From the NCBI RefSeq assembly GCF_038396675.1, contig NC_088929.1:33602501-33666500 (forward strand): a stretch of DNA of 64,000 nucleotides, in the 5' to 3' direction. Source of the stretch: Hydra vulgaris. Its lineage: Eukaryota > Cnidaria > Hydrozoa > Anthoathecata > Hydridae. A model generated the notes under the pieces. The model was not told the origin of the DNA. It was given only the letters and a program-made list of their open reading frames with translations, and made no database searches. The translations under genes and the position numbers were made by a program. Positions 22,263 through 32,244 of this stretch are shown in pieces (the first letter of the stretch is position 1; every line of letters starts with the position of its first letter).

Positions 22263-22769
22263 TGTTATGGAATACGGACGTGTTGGGAAACAGCATAATA
22301 ATAAACTTAATCATAATGGGTTTGTCAATTTTTGTGAATTTATTTTTGCATTTGAGCAGAATATTAGCAGGACTAATCTGGAAAATTAGAATCTAGTGTC
22401 AAAATTAACCAGAGTTACCATTAAAATTAGAAAAAATCAACTTTATAAAGTTTTTTTTATTTGTTTTGCAGTTTATAATGCTGAAAAAAGTGCTGATTGT
22501 CTTCATGAAAAAATATATATACCATATTCCTGAAAAAACCGTGTCAGATAGTTAGACCTACATAAATCTCGACCTACTAAGTTGTTCTATAAAAAGAACA
22601 TCTACTAAAAAGTAGAACTAATTTTTAGATAATCTACTGAGGCTTAAATAGTCTGGACGCTACGTGTAATTTTTTCTTGGAAATGAAGTGGATATTACCA
22701 AAACTAATTGAATAGTTTAAGGTTAATGTCTTGAATAAGAAAAACTTTACGTGCCTTTATGAATGTGCT
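22263..22769. other. Upstream region of AKAP17A; no other gene
   Basis: Would hold the promoter and 5' untranslated sequence of the AKAP17A homologue. I see no reliable TATA or initiator element. Two small hairpins (GTTCTATAAAAAGAAC and TCTACTAAAAAGTAGA) lie near 22583-22617. Confidence 0.4.
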
Positions 22770-23110
22770 TAAAGGGTCAAATTTGGGCCCTTATTTCCTA
22801 CCGATGACTTCACGCTGATATATATTTTTTTAACCAACTAAAAAATACCTATTTACGTCAAACGTTAGATAAACTCTTAAGAAAACCTTTTAATAAATGA
22901 AAACATTTTGAGAAAAATCTACGGGCAATTCTAAAAGTATCAAATTGGGCCCTTATTTGGTACTGATGACGTCAAGCTAATTAGTTTTTTGAAAAAATAT
23001 ATCTTTACGTTAAACGAAAGGTAAACTCTTCCTAAAATAAATGTCGTGAGCAGATTTTTAAAAGGGAAAAAAACTAGGGCTGAAGTTCTTGATTGATGAC
23101 TTCATTTACA
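22770..23110. repeat. About 166-bp degenerate direct repeat, two to three copies
   Basis: TTTGGGCCCTTATTTCCTAC followed by GATGACTTCACGCTGA (about 22780-22820) recurs as TTGGGCCCTTATTTGGTACT and GATGACGTCAAGCTAA (about 22945-22985). The following TTTACGTCAAACG/TTTACGTTAAACG and AAACTCTT motifs also recur. A third, weaker copy (GATTGATGACTTCATTTACA) is at 23090. Confidence 0.6.
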
Positions 23111-23138
23111 TCAAGGATAAATATTTTTTTGTTTTTTT

Positions 23139-23175
23139 GCGTTCGTGTGTGTGTGTATCTCTCTCTCTCTCTCAA
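23139..23175. repeat. (GT)n(CT)n microsatellite
   Basis: GTGTGTGTGTGT directly followed by CTCTCTCTCTCTCTC. Confidence 0.9.
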
Positions 23176-24470
23176 TTTTAATACAATATTAAAAGACAAT
23201 CATTAATAAATTTGTTTTTAGATAAGGTTTGTGAAACTTTAATTACATATATTTTAGTAATTACAGTAAAAACATCTTTATTTACAAATTATTAACCCCC
23301 TGTCAATAATTTGGGAAAACTAAACTAAAGCTTTGCGGTATTCGATTTATGAACAACATGGCGGAAATTTTATACTTGAAATCTTTTCAATAAGTTGCAT
23401 CTATTTTTGTCTCTAACAAAAGTTGTAAGCAGTTTCCAAGTGGTACGTAAAGATTTTTAAATATCTTAAGTTATACGGAACAAGTCTGTACAAAAATTAG
23501 AATGTCCACTCAAAATACTTAGTTTACCTTATTATTTTTTTACATGTAGTGACCAGACTAAAATTAATTTCAACCGATTATAGTCTTTTTTATTTTCGAC
23601 CGATTTATGACGTTTTCGTTTTCGACCGATATATTTTTCGACGCATTTTATAGATTTTCATTTTCAACCGATTTGAGATAAATTATATTTAGCATGATCC
23701 AATCCAAGTCTTGCTCACTGTTTACGGCTTGGTCGATGCATGGCAGCCGTTTTTTGAAGGTTGTTTAGCCAATGCTTTGCCATTGCTTTTTTTTTGTGCT
23801 GATTTTGGTTTATTTTGTTTGTTTTTAACACTTATTGCTATTTTTATATATACCAATACTTTAATAAACTCAAGATTTTAACTCAGAGACTCTTGGGAGA
23901 CAAATGCAAGATTTTAACTTAAAGATTTTAAAGTAAAACAAGTCAGGAAGAAAAAGGTGAAGCGGGGTGATCTTTGCCTACCTAAAAAAGTCGTATGGGT
24001 GATATAAAATGGAATGTGGGATATTTTAAACTATAAATACACAGTCATTTTAGCAATACGTTTTATATTACAAATATTTTTATTTCAATAAAATTGCCTT
24101 TTAATACAATACATATAAAGGTTTAAGACTAGTGAACGGTTAAACTTTTTTACTACCATCATTTCAATTTGATGCTTGAATGAAATAACGTTTAGTACTT
24201 TTTGTTATCCATATTTTTCTGCCTGTCAAGCTGATAGATTAGTAATTACAAACAAGTCACCCAACAATAGCAAAAGAGGAGAAACGATAAAATAAGTATA
24301 AAATTGTAACCAAAATAGCTAAAAGTAAAGTAGTTGTAAAATAAACTATAAAAGTTAGTAATAACATTAAATAAGAAAGTAATAGATTTATCTCTTCTAC
24401 ATTAGTTAAGTAATACATATTTTTACATATTATAAGTAATGCAAAAAGAAAAAAAGGAAAAAAAAAGGAA
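23176..24470. other. No gene; short repeats
   Basis: Holds the ACCGATTTAT tandem repeat listed separately. A short frame starting ATGGCGGAAATT (about 23359) is open for only 11 codons and has no splice donor. The 84-codon minus frame near 24257-24511 is a hydrophobic low-complexity frame in AT-rich DNA. Confidence 0.4.
23545..23690. repeat. Degenerate tandem repeat with CGACCGAT motif
   Basis: Four or five imperfect units of about 30 bp, each with TTTTCGACCGATTTAT or TTTCAACCGATT, separated by T-rich spacers. Confidence 0.65.
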
Positions 24471-24475
24471 GTATA

Positions 24476-24566
24476 AAAAATAAACGAAAACAACAACAAA
24501 AAACTTATCAAGAGTATATATATACATTTGATGAGTTTTTTATTGTTGTTTTCTTTTATTTTATAT
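24476..24566. repeat. Inverted repeat, arms about 33 bp
   Basis: AAAATAAACGAAAACAACAA at the left faces TTGTTGTTTTCTTTTATTTT at the right, with (TA)n-containing loop sequence between. Arms have a few mismatches. Confidence 0.7.
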
Positions 24567-25320
24567 AGTAATTTCTATATCAATGAAATTTCTTGGGATG
24601 CAATATAAAAAGAGTATCTTACGTTTGACTCCATGATAATATTAGATAATTGTGTTGTTTTCGAAAAAATACTCTCAATGAAATACTATTCTGTATTTCA
24701 ATATAATATTTCAATACATTAAACACATTTAACTTGCAAAGGAATAAAGCAAAAGCATAAAGGAAGATCATTATTACTATTTGATGTCTTCATGTGGTAA
24801 CGCTTAATACTAATCAACCTCCAATATTACTGCAATCTTTTTCTCCTGACAATGTGTCAGGTGATTTAAAAGTCATTTAAATAGTTTTGCACCTAATTTC
24901 AAATAATGAATAGCAATATATTTACATATAATAACTTATTTTTAGATTGAAAAACTCACTCACAGTATTGTGTTATCTTCATTTTACCTTTTTACATTAT
25001 TAGCTTTTTTCATTCTTAATTAAATTGTTAAGCTAACATCACTATTCAATGTAATTCTAACAATAACTCAATCACATTGCTTTTTAAACATGTAAAAATA
25101 TTTAAAAAAACTGAGCAAATGATAATAATGATGATGAGAGCAATTATAATTCTACACTTATTGGCGTAAATAAAAGGTAATGTTTAATTTACATGTGATT
25201 TATACTTTATAATATAAAGTATAAATGATTTGAGATCCTTAAAATAACATTTACTTACTTTTAAAATAAAATCAAATATTATGATATTATGTAATGTATC
25301 GTCATAAGTTATATATTAAT
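24567..25320. other. No gene seen
   Basis: AT-rich. A palindrome TATACTTTATAATATAAAGTATA lies at about 25200-25223. The upstream parts of the integrase-bearing element (reverse transcriptase, protease) are not recognisable here. Confidence 0.4.
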
Positions 25321-25329
25321 TATATTAGA

Positions 25330-26260
25330 CACAGTGAAACAAGTTGTCGCTGAATGTGATGAATGTAATTCAATTGATCCTAATGTGATTTCGTTGGATA
25401 AAGGGAATCTAACTGTAAGCAAAGTGTGGGAAAGAGTAGCCTGCGATGTTACTCACGTTGGTTAGTTGCTATACCTTACCTGTATTGGTTGTGGCCCAAG
25501 CAGATACACGTTGTGGACACCATTAAGCGACGAAAGTACAACAATAGTTGTTCAATCTTTAGAAACAATATGGTCATTGCGTGGACCTCCTTCCGAAGTT
25601 CACCTAGATAATTCTGAGTCGTTTAGATCTCAGACTATGCAAGCAATGGCGTCGAAGTGGAAAATAAGACTTATTTATCGAGCTGTTGATAAACCATCGG
25701 GAAATGGAATTGTTAAAAGAGTTCGTCGAACTGTAAGAAGAATAAATGTGAGAGCAAAATGTGGTATACCCATGTCTGTATTCTTAATCAACAAGTTCCA
25801 TCAAAACACGGCACACCTTTTGAAATCTTTTGCCAACAATATAAACTCTTCCAAATTGCTGGAATCGATTTAATCGAGTCAACACAAAAGTCCCTGACTA
25901 AGTTTCAAAAATGAAAAGTTGGCGATAAAGTGTGGGTGAAGCCCAAGCATATGACGCCGTGTATACAGCGATGGTTAAAAGGAAGTATAGTGGCACTGCA
26001 TAATGGTTTAACAGCTGAAGTTGAAGTCAATGGACATACATTGCCACAACATTTTTCTCATCTGCACCATCGTCGTGTAGACAAAAAAAAAGAAGATATA
26101 ACAACTGATGACGATCACAATCTGACACTGGTTAAACCTCCTGAAACGAACTTAAAACATGTCGTAATCGAAGATCCAAGTTCTCAAATAAATTGGACCA
26201 CGGCGAAGCTGACATTAGTATGGAATACGCTGATCAAAACTATCCAACAAATTGTGAAAC
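25330..26260 (+). pseudogene. LTR-retrotransposon integrase, decayed
   Basis: Integrase domain of a Gypsy-type LTR retroelement, which would insert element cDNA into host DNA. In order: CDECNSIDP (the CxxC half of the zinc-binding domain), then ACDVTHVG with the first catalytic Asp. LTCIGCGPSRYTLW and HLDNSESFRSQ (second Asp) follow, then PSGNGIVKRVRRTVRRI. In active relatives the last motif is GNGIVERxHRT; the glutamate is the third catalytic residue and is Lys here. The C-terminal region (from 25930) reads KVWVKPKHMTPC and ends in a G-rich fold typical of the family. Frameshifts near 25456 and 25875 and a stop at about 25459. No upstream RT and no verified LTR were found; a TGTTGTGG at 26358 after a purine-rich tract could be an LTR start. 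Confidence 0.75.
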
Positions 26261-26353
26261 AGAGTTACAGCCTGTTTGGTTCTCTCGCTGTGGGAGAGGA
26301 GTACTTCCTAACCGAAAGTATCACAGTTATGTATGAGCTCTTGTTGAGCTAGG

Positions 26354-26929
26354 GTAGATGTTGTGGTTTTAATGTGCATCAATAATTTGTCAATAATAGC
26401 GCTGCTAGTTATTGACAAAAGTCACACGTTACATATTTTTATTATTATAAAGTTTTGTTTAACGACCATTAATTATTGACAAGAGTCGCAAGTTGTATTT
26501 TTAAATGCTACTTATAGCGAACGATTTTTTTTGTAAAAACGTTGAGGTTGTTGATAAAGTAATAAAAACATTAAAAACAAAATGGCTTCAAAATGCGTTG
26601 AACAACAAGGTTCAAAAGGTGTTAAATAAGTGTCGGTTAAAATATTGTAGCATGTCATAAAGTTTTTATCAGTAAATTTAATTTTAAGAACTTAAAATTT
26701 ATAAAAATCCACTGTCTTTTTTTTTAACTGTTTATGTATTTATATTAGTTAACTTACAAAATAATGAAAAATTTAAGATTAACTACAGTATATAAATATG
26801 TATTGTATAAGAAAACTAATTATTAACTTTACTTTAAGTAATATTTAATAAATGTTACTTTTTCCTAATAAATGTAGTTACTAAAATTACTATTAAATGA
26901 ATATTAAAAAAATACAAAAGAGATAACAA
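26354..26929. other. No gene; possible LTR remnant
   Basis: Directly follows the integrase. ATTATTGACAA-containing segments recur three times (about 26385, 26409, 26470), which could be a decayed LTR. A second LTR is not present in the window, so this is unproven. Confidence 0.3.
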
Positions 26930-27107
26930 TACAAATTCAATAAATTTAATACAAATTCTATAAATTTAATACAATTTCTATAAATTTAATACAAATTCTA
27001 TAAATTTAATACAAATTCTATAAATTTAATACAAATTCTATAAATTTAATACAAATTCTATAAATTTAATACAAATTCTATAAATTTAATACAAATTCTA
27101 TAAATTT
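26930..27107. repeat. 20-bp minisatellite, about nine copies
   Basis: Near-perfect tandem copies of TACAAATTCTATAAATTTAA. Only the first and third units carry a substitution. Confidence 0.95.
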
Positions 27108-27540
27108 TATTTTTTGTAACTTATTTTCCAATAAGTTACAAGAAAATAAAATACTAATCTTTGAATAAAAAAATACTACAATACAAATTCATAAAGGAAA
27201 CACATTACACAAGTTATAAGAAAGCTTATTAGGTAATTTCTAGTCTATAACTAGTTTAACAAGAAACTAAAAATAACAAAAAATTTCTATTCAAATAATA
27301 AAGAGATATTATGTATTAAAACAGCTGAATTAAATGTCTTAAAAAATAATCTCTGTATTTTTATTAACATTCAATTAAACTATTAAATAGTTTAATAATG
27401 GGTATTTAAAAAAAAAATCATGATTGCATTATTTATTTGTAGATAAAATATTATGTGAAGTATTATATATGTTAGAAATTTTTATTTACCAATGTAACAA
27501 CCATATGTGTCAATTATAAATAAATTACAAATAAATAAAT
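27108..27540. other. No gene seen
   Basis: AT-rich sequence between the 20-bp minisatellite and the ACGTTG-rich block; it contains TTATTTTCCAATAAGTTAC and other short inverted motifs only. Confidence 0.45.
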
Positions 27541-27850
27541 AGAATGCTGACGTTGCTTTGATGTCAAAAGTAAAAACGTAAGAAACGCAACGTTGTTCCA
27601 AAGTCGTTCTAACGTTAATCATACTAATGTTGGTTTTAAGTTAACAATCAACGTTGTTCCAACGTCGTTTTCATGTTAACATTCAAGACGTTAGATGATA
27701 ACGTTTTTCCGACATTGTTCCAACGTTTGACAGACAAACGTTAAAATAACACCGTTATGCCGACGTTGGAACATTGTTGGAATTTAGTTAACTTGCGTCG
27801 CGACCAAATCCAACCAAATTACAACAACACCTTGACGTCTTTTTCTTACT
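27541..27850. repeat. ACGTTG-rich block, probable non-autonomous element
   Basis: At least ten occurrences of AACGTT or ACGTTG in 250 bp, in both orientations (for example CAACGTTGTTCCAACGTCGT and GACGTTGGAACATTGTTGGA). The block ends in TTTCTTACTGGG, similar to CCCAGTAAG-type transposon ends. I could not find its matching left end. Confidence 0.5.
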
Positions 27851-27855
27851 GGGTA

Positions 27856-29555
27856 GGGTAGACCGGGGCGATTTCACCACTTTCGCGATATCACCAATGT
27901 AAAAAGAGTTAAAGCTTTATTATATTTTGTCAAATTCTGTGCACATGGTGAAGCAAAAGTAGACTTCACATGCCCATATATGACTAGAAAGGCATTGGAG
28001 CCAGCCATTTGATGAATCCGCCCATGCCACACCGCACACACAGCAGTGAGTGGTTTTATACTGTTTCTGTTATAAGCTTTTGATGTACTCAGTAGCTTTT
28101 GATTTAATAATGATTTTAAACTATGGGATTTCCTCTTCTTTGAGCCATTTGCTTTTATTTGATTGGGCAAATAATTCCTTTTCTTTCTTGAGCCATTTGC
28201 TTTTTATTTTTTTGTTTGATGGAGAATTTTTTCTTCATCGAGTAACTTGGGTTGGAAAACACATCCAGAAACTTTCTAGTTTTTGTATAAGTTAGTAATC
28301 TAAGTGAGAATTATGCCCTGTGGTGGGCAAATCTTTTTGTAAAGTAATCGACGACGATGTAGTTTTTTAGCATGTAAATAAGCATTATACCTTAATCACT
28401 TTTTTTTCAATGGAAATCCGCAATCTGCCATGTAAAAAAAGCATTTTACTAATGCTTGTTCATGTTGCTTTGTAAGCACTGTTTTTCCTCCCAAAGAGTT
28501 TGATTGTCAACGTCCATTTATCTTATCATTTAGCGTTAATCTCGGTACTCCAAATGTTTTTGCTGTTGTTAATATTTTACTGTTATCTTAACCAGCTTGA
28601 ATAACCAATTGGAGATTGGTATCATTGAAGGATTTCTTTTTCTTTGGGAGACACATGCATACCATCTGAAACATAAGTAATATTCAGCGAGTTTTAGATT
28701 TTGGCGCTTAGGGTAAAAATGCAGCAAGATAATTATTATCGATTGGCATAATAGGTATCTTTTTAAATATCGATGCTTGCATTTTATGATGGTGTATTTT
28801 CAACACGCTAATCGATATAGTGGCTATAAACAATCTGAGATGGTGAGCATTTAACGATAAGAAATGTGAATATAAGAAATGCATTTAATTGGAACAAATG
28901 ACATTTTCAAAATTTTAGGAGAGTTTTAGGAAACTATTTTTAAGTTAAATCATAAAGTAATTTAGTTTTAAATGTATCTCTAAAAACTATTGGTTTATTA
29001 TATCTTTAAAATACTTCTAACAAATTTATTATACGATAATTTCTGAAATATGTCCAATGACTTTATAAAATTGTTTGTATAATAATAAATATTAATATTA
29101 AATATTGTTTAGAAAGCAAAAATATTGTACATTATATGTAGTTTTTTAACTGTGGGGCTATTCTATCATTCTGTGGAGAAATCACCCCACAATAATCCTC
29201 TTGGACAAAAACCTATTTAAAATATATAAAACCTATTTAAATAGTTTTGATAAACTTATGAAGTACTCACTTTAGCAGTTATTCTCAAAAGTAGTTTCAA
29301 TCAATTTCACAAAATTAATAATTATGCCACTTGGAGCAAGAGTGACACGATAATATCAAATAATAACATTAAACAGCAAATTTCATTTAAAATTTACAAC
29401 AACCAATCAAATTAGGCGGCGACTATGATCAATCAATAGTTATTAGGTTATAATTTTTAATTAATAAATATTTTACATGATCTTAATTAGGGGTTATGCC
29501 AGAATAACATCTTTTTCTTGAAATTAAAAGTGGCGATATCGCCCCGGTCTACCCC
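27856..29555. mobile_element. DNA transposon with GGGTAGACCGGGGCGA ends (pogo-like)
   Basis: The left end GGGTAGACCGGGGCGAT, followed by CACC...GCGATATC, is mirrored at the right by GGCGATATCGCCCCGGTCTACCC. The inverted repeat is about 25 bp plus a nested GCGATATC palindrome. Inside, the minus strand carries remains of a pogo/CENP-B-type DNA-binding region. At 1.7 kb the element lacks room for the full transposase and is an internally deleted copy. The target duplication is not conclusive (TA on the left only). Confidence 0.7.
28310..28680 (-). pseudogene. Pogo-like transposase N-terminal HTH, broken
   Basis: The minus strand reads VSPKEKEIL near 28655. Shifting frames then give TAKTFGVPRLTLNDKI (about 28555), KTVLTKQHEQALVKCFFYMA and CGFPLKK (about 28400). 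This is the helix-turn-helix order of psq/pogo proteins (GVPxxTLxxK, LxxxxExxLVxxI, GFPLTK). Several frameshifts separate the pieces. The catalytic domain is absent. Confidence 0.6.
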
Positions 29556-29690
29556 ACAATAATCTACTTATATTAAAAATTAACTGAAATTTGTTATAAA
29601 TTAAATATACAAAAACATCGCATCTAAAAGCGGTTTCTTGATTCATAATATAGTCTTGACATCAAGAATCCCTGTCTTCTGCAATTTTCC

Positions 29691-30678
29691 CACAGTGGGG
29701 CAGAATAGCTTTAAAACTGGACAAAATTAACTTTTTTTATTTTGGATTTTTAAGTTAAAGTATTATTTTAAGAGCACTTAGGCTTAGGAAAAGTTACTCC
29801 ATAGTTTTTTAAACATTTGTTTACATTTGTCAGACGTTTTTAATGTATTTTTGAGTAATTTCGAGTAAAATTTTTTAAAAAACCGATAAGTGATAATATA
29901 AAGAGAAAATCAAAAGCGTGCATGAATAAATGATATTAAAACGTATTCTAATTGATTAAATAAAATAAATTACATTAATTCGAATTTAATGTAAAAAGTC
30001 ACTCAAAAACTCGATAAGTTTTATTCGCTTAAATTTGATCAAAACAAATCTTACAAAAAAAAAAAGAACGTCATTTAATTATTTTATTTATTTCGTCATT
30101 AAAAAAAGAATACGATGGCGTTTTATATAAGTAAAATCTACATGACTGGGACTAAAAGAAGACAATATTTTTTTGTTCCTAGTAAGAAATTTATTTTTCC
30201 TAAAAATAAAAATGGACGAAGTTTTCAATTTATATGGATAGAAAAATTTCCATGCATAACTAACATACTCCAATATATTTGATGGAGCTTTCTGTTTACC
30301 ATGTGTACTTTTTGGGCACAAAATCCTTGAAAAGAGTTTGGAACTTTTAACATGAACTAATAACTTTTAACATCTTAAATACAGTTTAAAAATATTTTTT
30401 CATTACTAAAAGGTAGCGGCAAACCTAAAATTGAAGAATCCCTGAAAAAAATTTGGAACTTTTAAAAAACTTCTTCTTTAACTCTAAAAAAACAAAGTAG
30501 TACTAATAACTCGCTACATTATGGGTTTTACAGGGTTAAAGGTCACTCCTACCCTAAAAAAAACATGCAGATAAGAGGGACCAGAGACTCTTTTATACAT
30601 TCCACCAAAAAATGTTTCACAACGCAATTTTTCATTTGCGTCAAATGTCCAGTGTTGAAGCAACTCTGCCCCACTGTG
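29691..30678. mobile_element. hAT-like element with CAGTGGGGCAGA ends
   Basis: CACAGTGGGGCAGAATAGCT at 29691-29710 is mirrored by GCAACTCTGCCCCACTGTG ending at 30678 (two mismatches). CAGTGG ends are typical of hAT transposons, and a TTF-type zinc-finger remnant lies inside on the minus strand. No 8-bp target duplication was recognised. Confidence 0.6.
30088..30330 (-). pseudogene. hAT/ZMYM-type TTF zinc-finger fragment
   Basis: The minus strand reads FCPKSTHGKQKAPSN and then SYAWKFFYPYKLKT. This resembles the block after the first cysteine of TTF-type zinc fingers in hAT transposases (C..F......G...L...GF..WKK). Upstream cysteines lie in another frame near 30330. Identification is tentative but agrees with the hAT-like ends around it. 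Confidence 0.4.
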
Positions 30679-30920
30679 CAGCGTTACTTTTTTATCTCTT
30701 TGTATTATTGCCGAACTTAATAGTAGTATTTTAGTAGTAGTGCCCTTTCGAGCGTGTTTGACACAGAACTCTTGGCAGCCACTGCAACCGAGGTAATGGC
30801 AAGAAAGAAAATTTACCTGCCTACTCCAAGCTTATTAAGACCACCTGTTAATTAACTTTTATTTGTTATTAACAAAATTGTGTTACCGAAACCATCTAAA
30901 TAATAGAAACATTTAATTCT
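30679..30920. other. No gene seen
   Basis: Includes a somewhat GC-richer stretch (GCCCTTTCGAGCGTGTTTGA at about 30742). No coding region recognised. Confidence 0.4.
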
Positions 30921-30923
30921 TTG

Positions 30924-31497
30924 CCTTTTTTTAACATGTGTTAAAAAAGGATAAATAAAATCAGGTCCGGGCAAACAGTTTTTTTTACTAATCCATATTA
31001 ATTGTATTCTGATTTAAAGACTTTGAGTTTAACTAATATTCAATATCCTCAATAAAAGTTAAAGGTTCTTTTTCTATTCTGTATAAAATAAAATAAATAC
31101 ATGATTATAAATGATCGATTATATTAATTAAACGGATACATAAGAATAAACTATATAATGAAGCAAACTCGACGACTATCCCTTTAGAATACATTAAGTT
31201 ACAATGCATTATGGTTTAATTAAATTTTTAATTAAACCACAATGCATTATGGTTTAATTTTTTGTAAAAAGCACGAATGCTTTGTGCATTTTTACTAAAA
31301 ACTAACTAAAACTAAGTTATGCTGCATAACTTATGCATATAAAGATTATTGATATATTTTCTTACTTGCCTTAAAATAAAAAAACATATTCCTATGTTTT
31401 TTTTCTTTTAAGGCAAGTAAGAAAATATATCAATATTTAATGGGTTTAATGGGGGAAGGGGAGGGCTACTACCCCTCCCCCTTCCCCCATTAAACCC
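30924..31497. repeat. Cluster of four hairpins
   Basis: (a) 30924-30950: CCTTTTTTT...AAAAAAGG around TTAACATGTGTTAA. (b) 31203-31223 pairs with 31228-31248 (21 bp, one mismatch), and part of the left arm repeats directly after it. (c) 31347-31376 pairs with 31406-31435, 30 bp perfect. (d) 31442-31465 pairs with 31472-31497, a G-rich/C-rich stem with one bulged base and a 6-nt loop. Hairpins (c) and (d) are adjacent. Confidence 0.9.
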
Positions 31498-32244
31498 GCC
31501 AATGTAGAGAGCTGAACGTGTCTCGGAGGAACTTGGTATGTGGCATCTATATGGCAATTAGCCGGAGGAGGATAAACCACAAACCATTATATTAAACAGT
31601 CATAGTTGTCAGTCTTTCTTTACAGCAATATAAGTCTGTATTAATTATTCCCAAAGAAAAAACCGTTTTTTTTAAATATCCGCTATATTTAATTTTAAAT
31701 CCATGGAAAATAACACCTAATTTACCAAAAGAGGCTATTCCGCAAATTGATTGAATTTCAGGATTTTAATATTGTCTTCAGCGGCGGGTTCTACAAAAAA
31801 TTAAAAAAGCAAGTTAGGTTAGCTAAAGTACAAAAAATTAAAAAAGCACTTATAAATGAAAATATGCGGACCTTTTTTTTTTATTTTATTTTAAAGACCT
31901 TTTTAGCCCCCTCCTTGGCGAGTGACAAAACCCGCCCTGATTATCTTAGAAGTAGATTTACCTCAAGCTAATGTATTGATTATTTAATCTACTTAATAAA
32001 TAAATTATAACATCTATTTACAGTCTCTGAATAGTTTAAACTTGTGGTAATGATATTTTGAACTGCAAACCTCAAATGAAATAATAAGCGAAAAATGAGG
32101 AATAGAAAAATAAATATTTTATGATATTTATTCATTTCGCATTAAGGAAGTTATTTTCCGTGTAAAATTTGTTCTTTAAACATTCGGTGACGAATTGCTT
32201 TTACTTTGAGAAATTTTGATTTTGCTTTTTGGTATTTTGTTAAA
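31498..32244 (+). other. Upstream region of the 14-3-3 gene
   Basis: Would contain the promoter and 5' untranslated region of 14-3-3. A 74-codon plus frame (31747-31971) with lysine-rich low-complexity sequence has no recognised family. No TATA box can be singled out in such AT-rich DNA. Confidence 0.35.

Noticed and set aside
22084-22389. Plus-strand frame of 101 codons
   Set aside because: It overlaps exon 1 of the minus-strand AKAP17A homologue, whose protein match and splice phase are convincing; the plus frame has no recognised family.
24257-24511. Minus-strand hydrophobic frame of 84 codons
   Set aside because: Leu/Phe/Ile-rich low complexity in AT-rich DNA, partly within an inverted repeat; no splice sites or homology.
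28050-28295. Plus-strand frame of 81 codons inside the pogo-like element
   Set aside because: Opposite strand to the recognisable HTH remnant and of low complexity (Phe, Leu, Ser).
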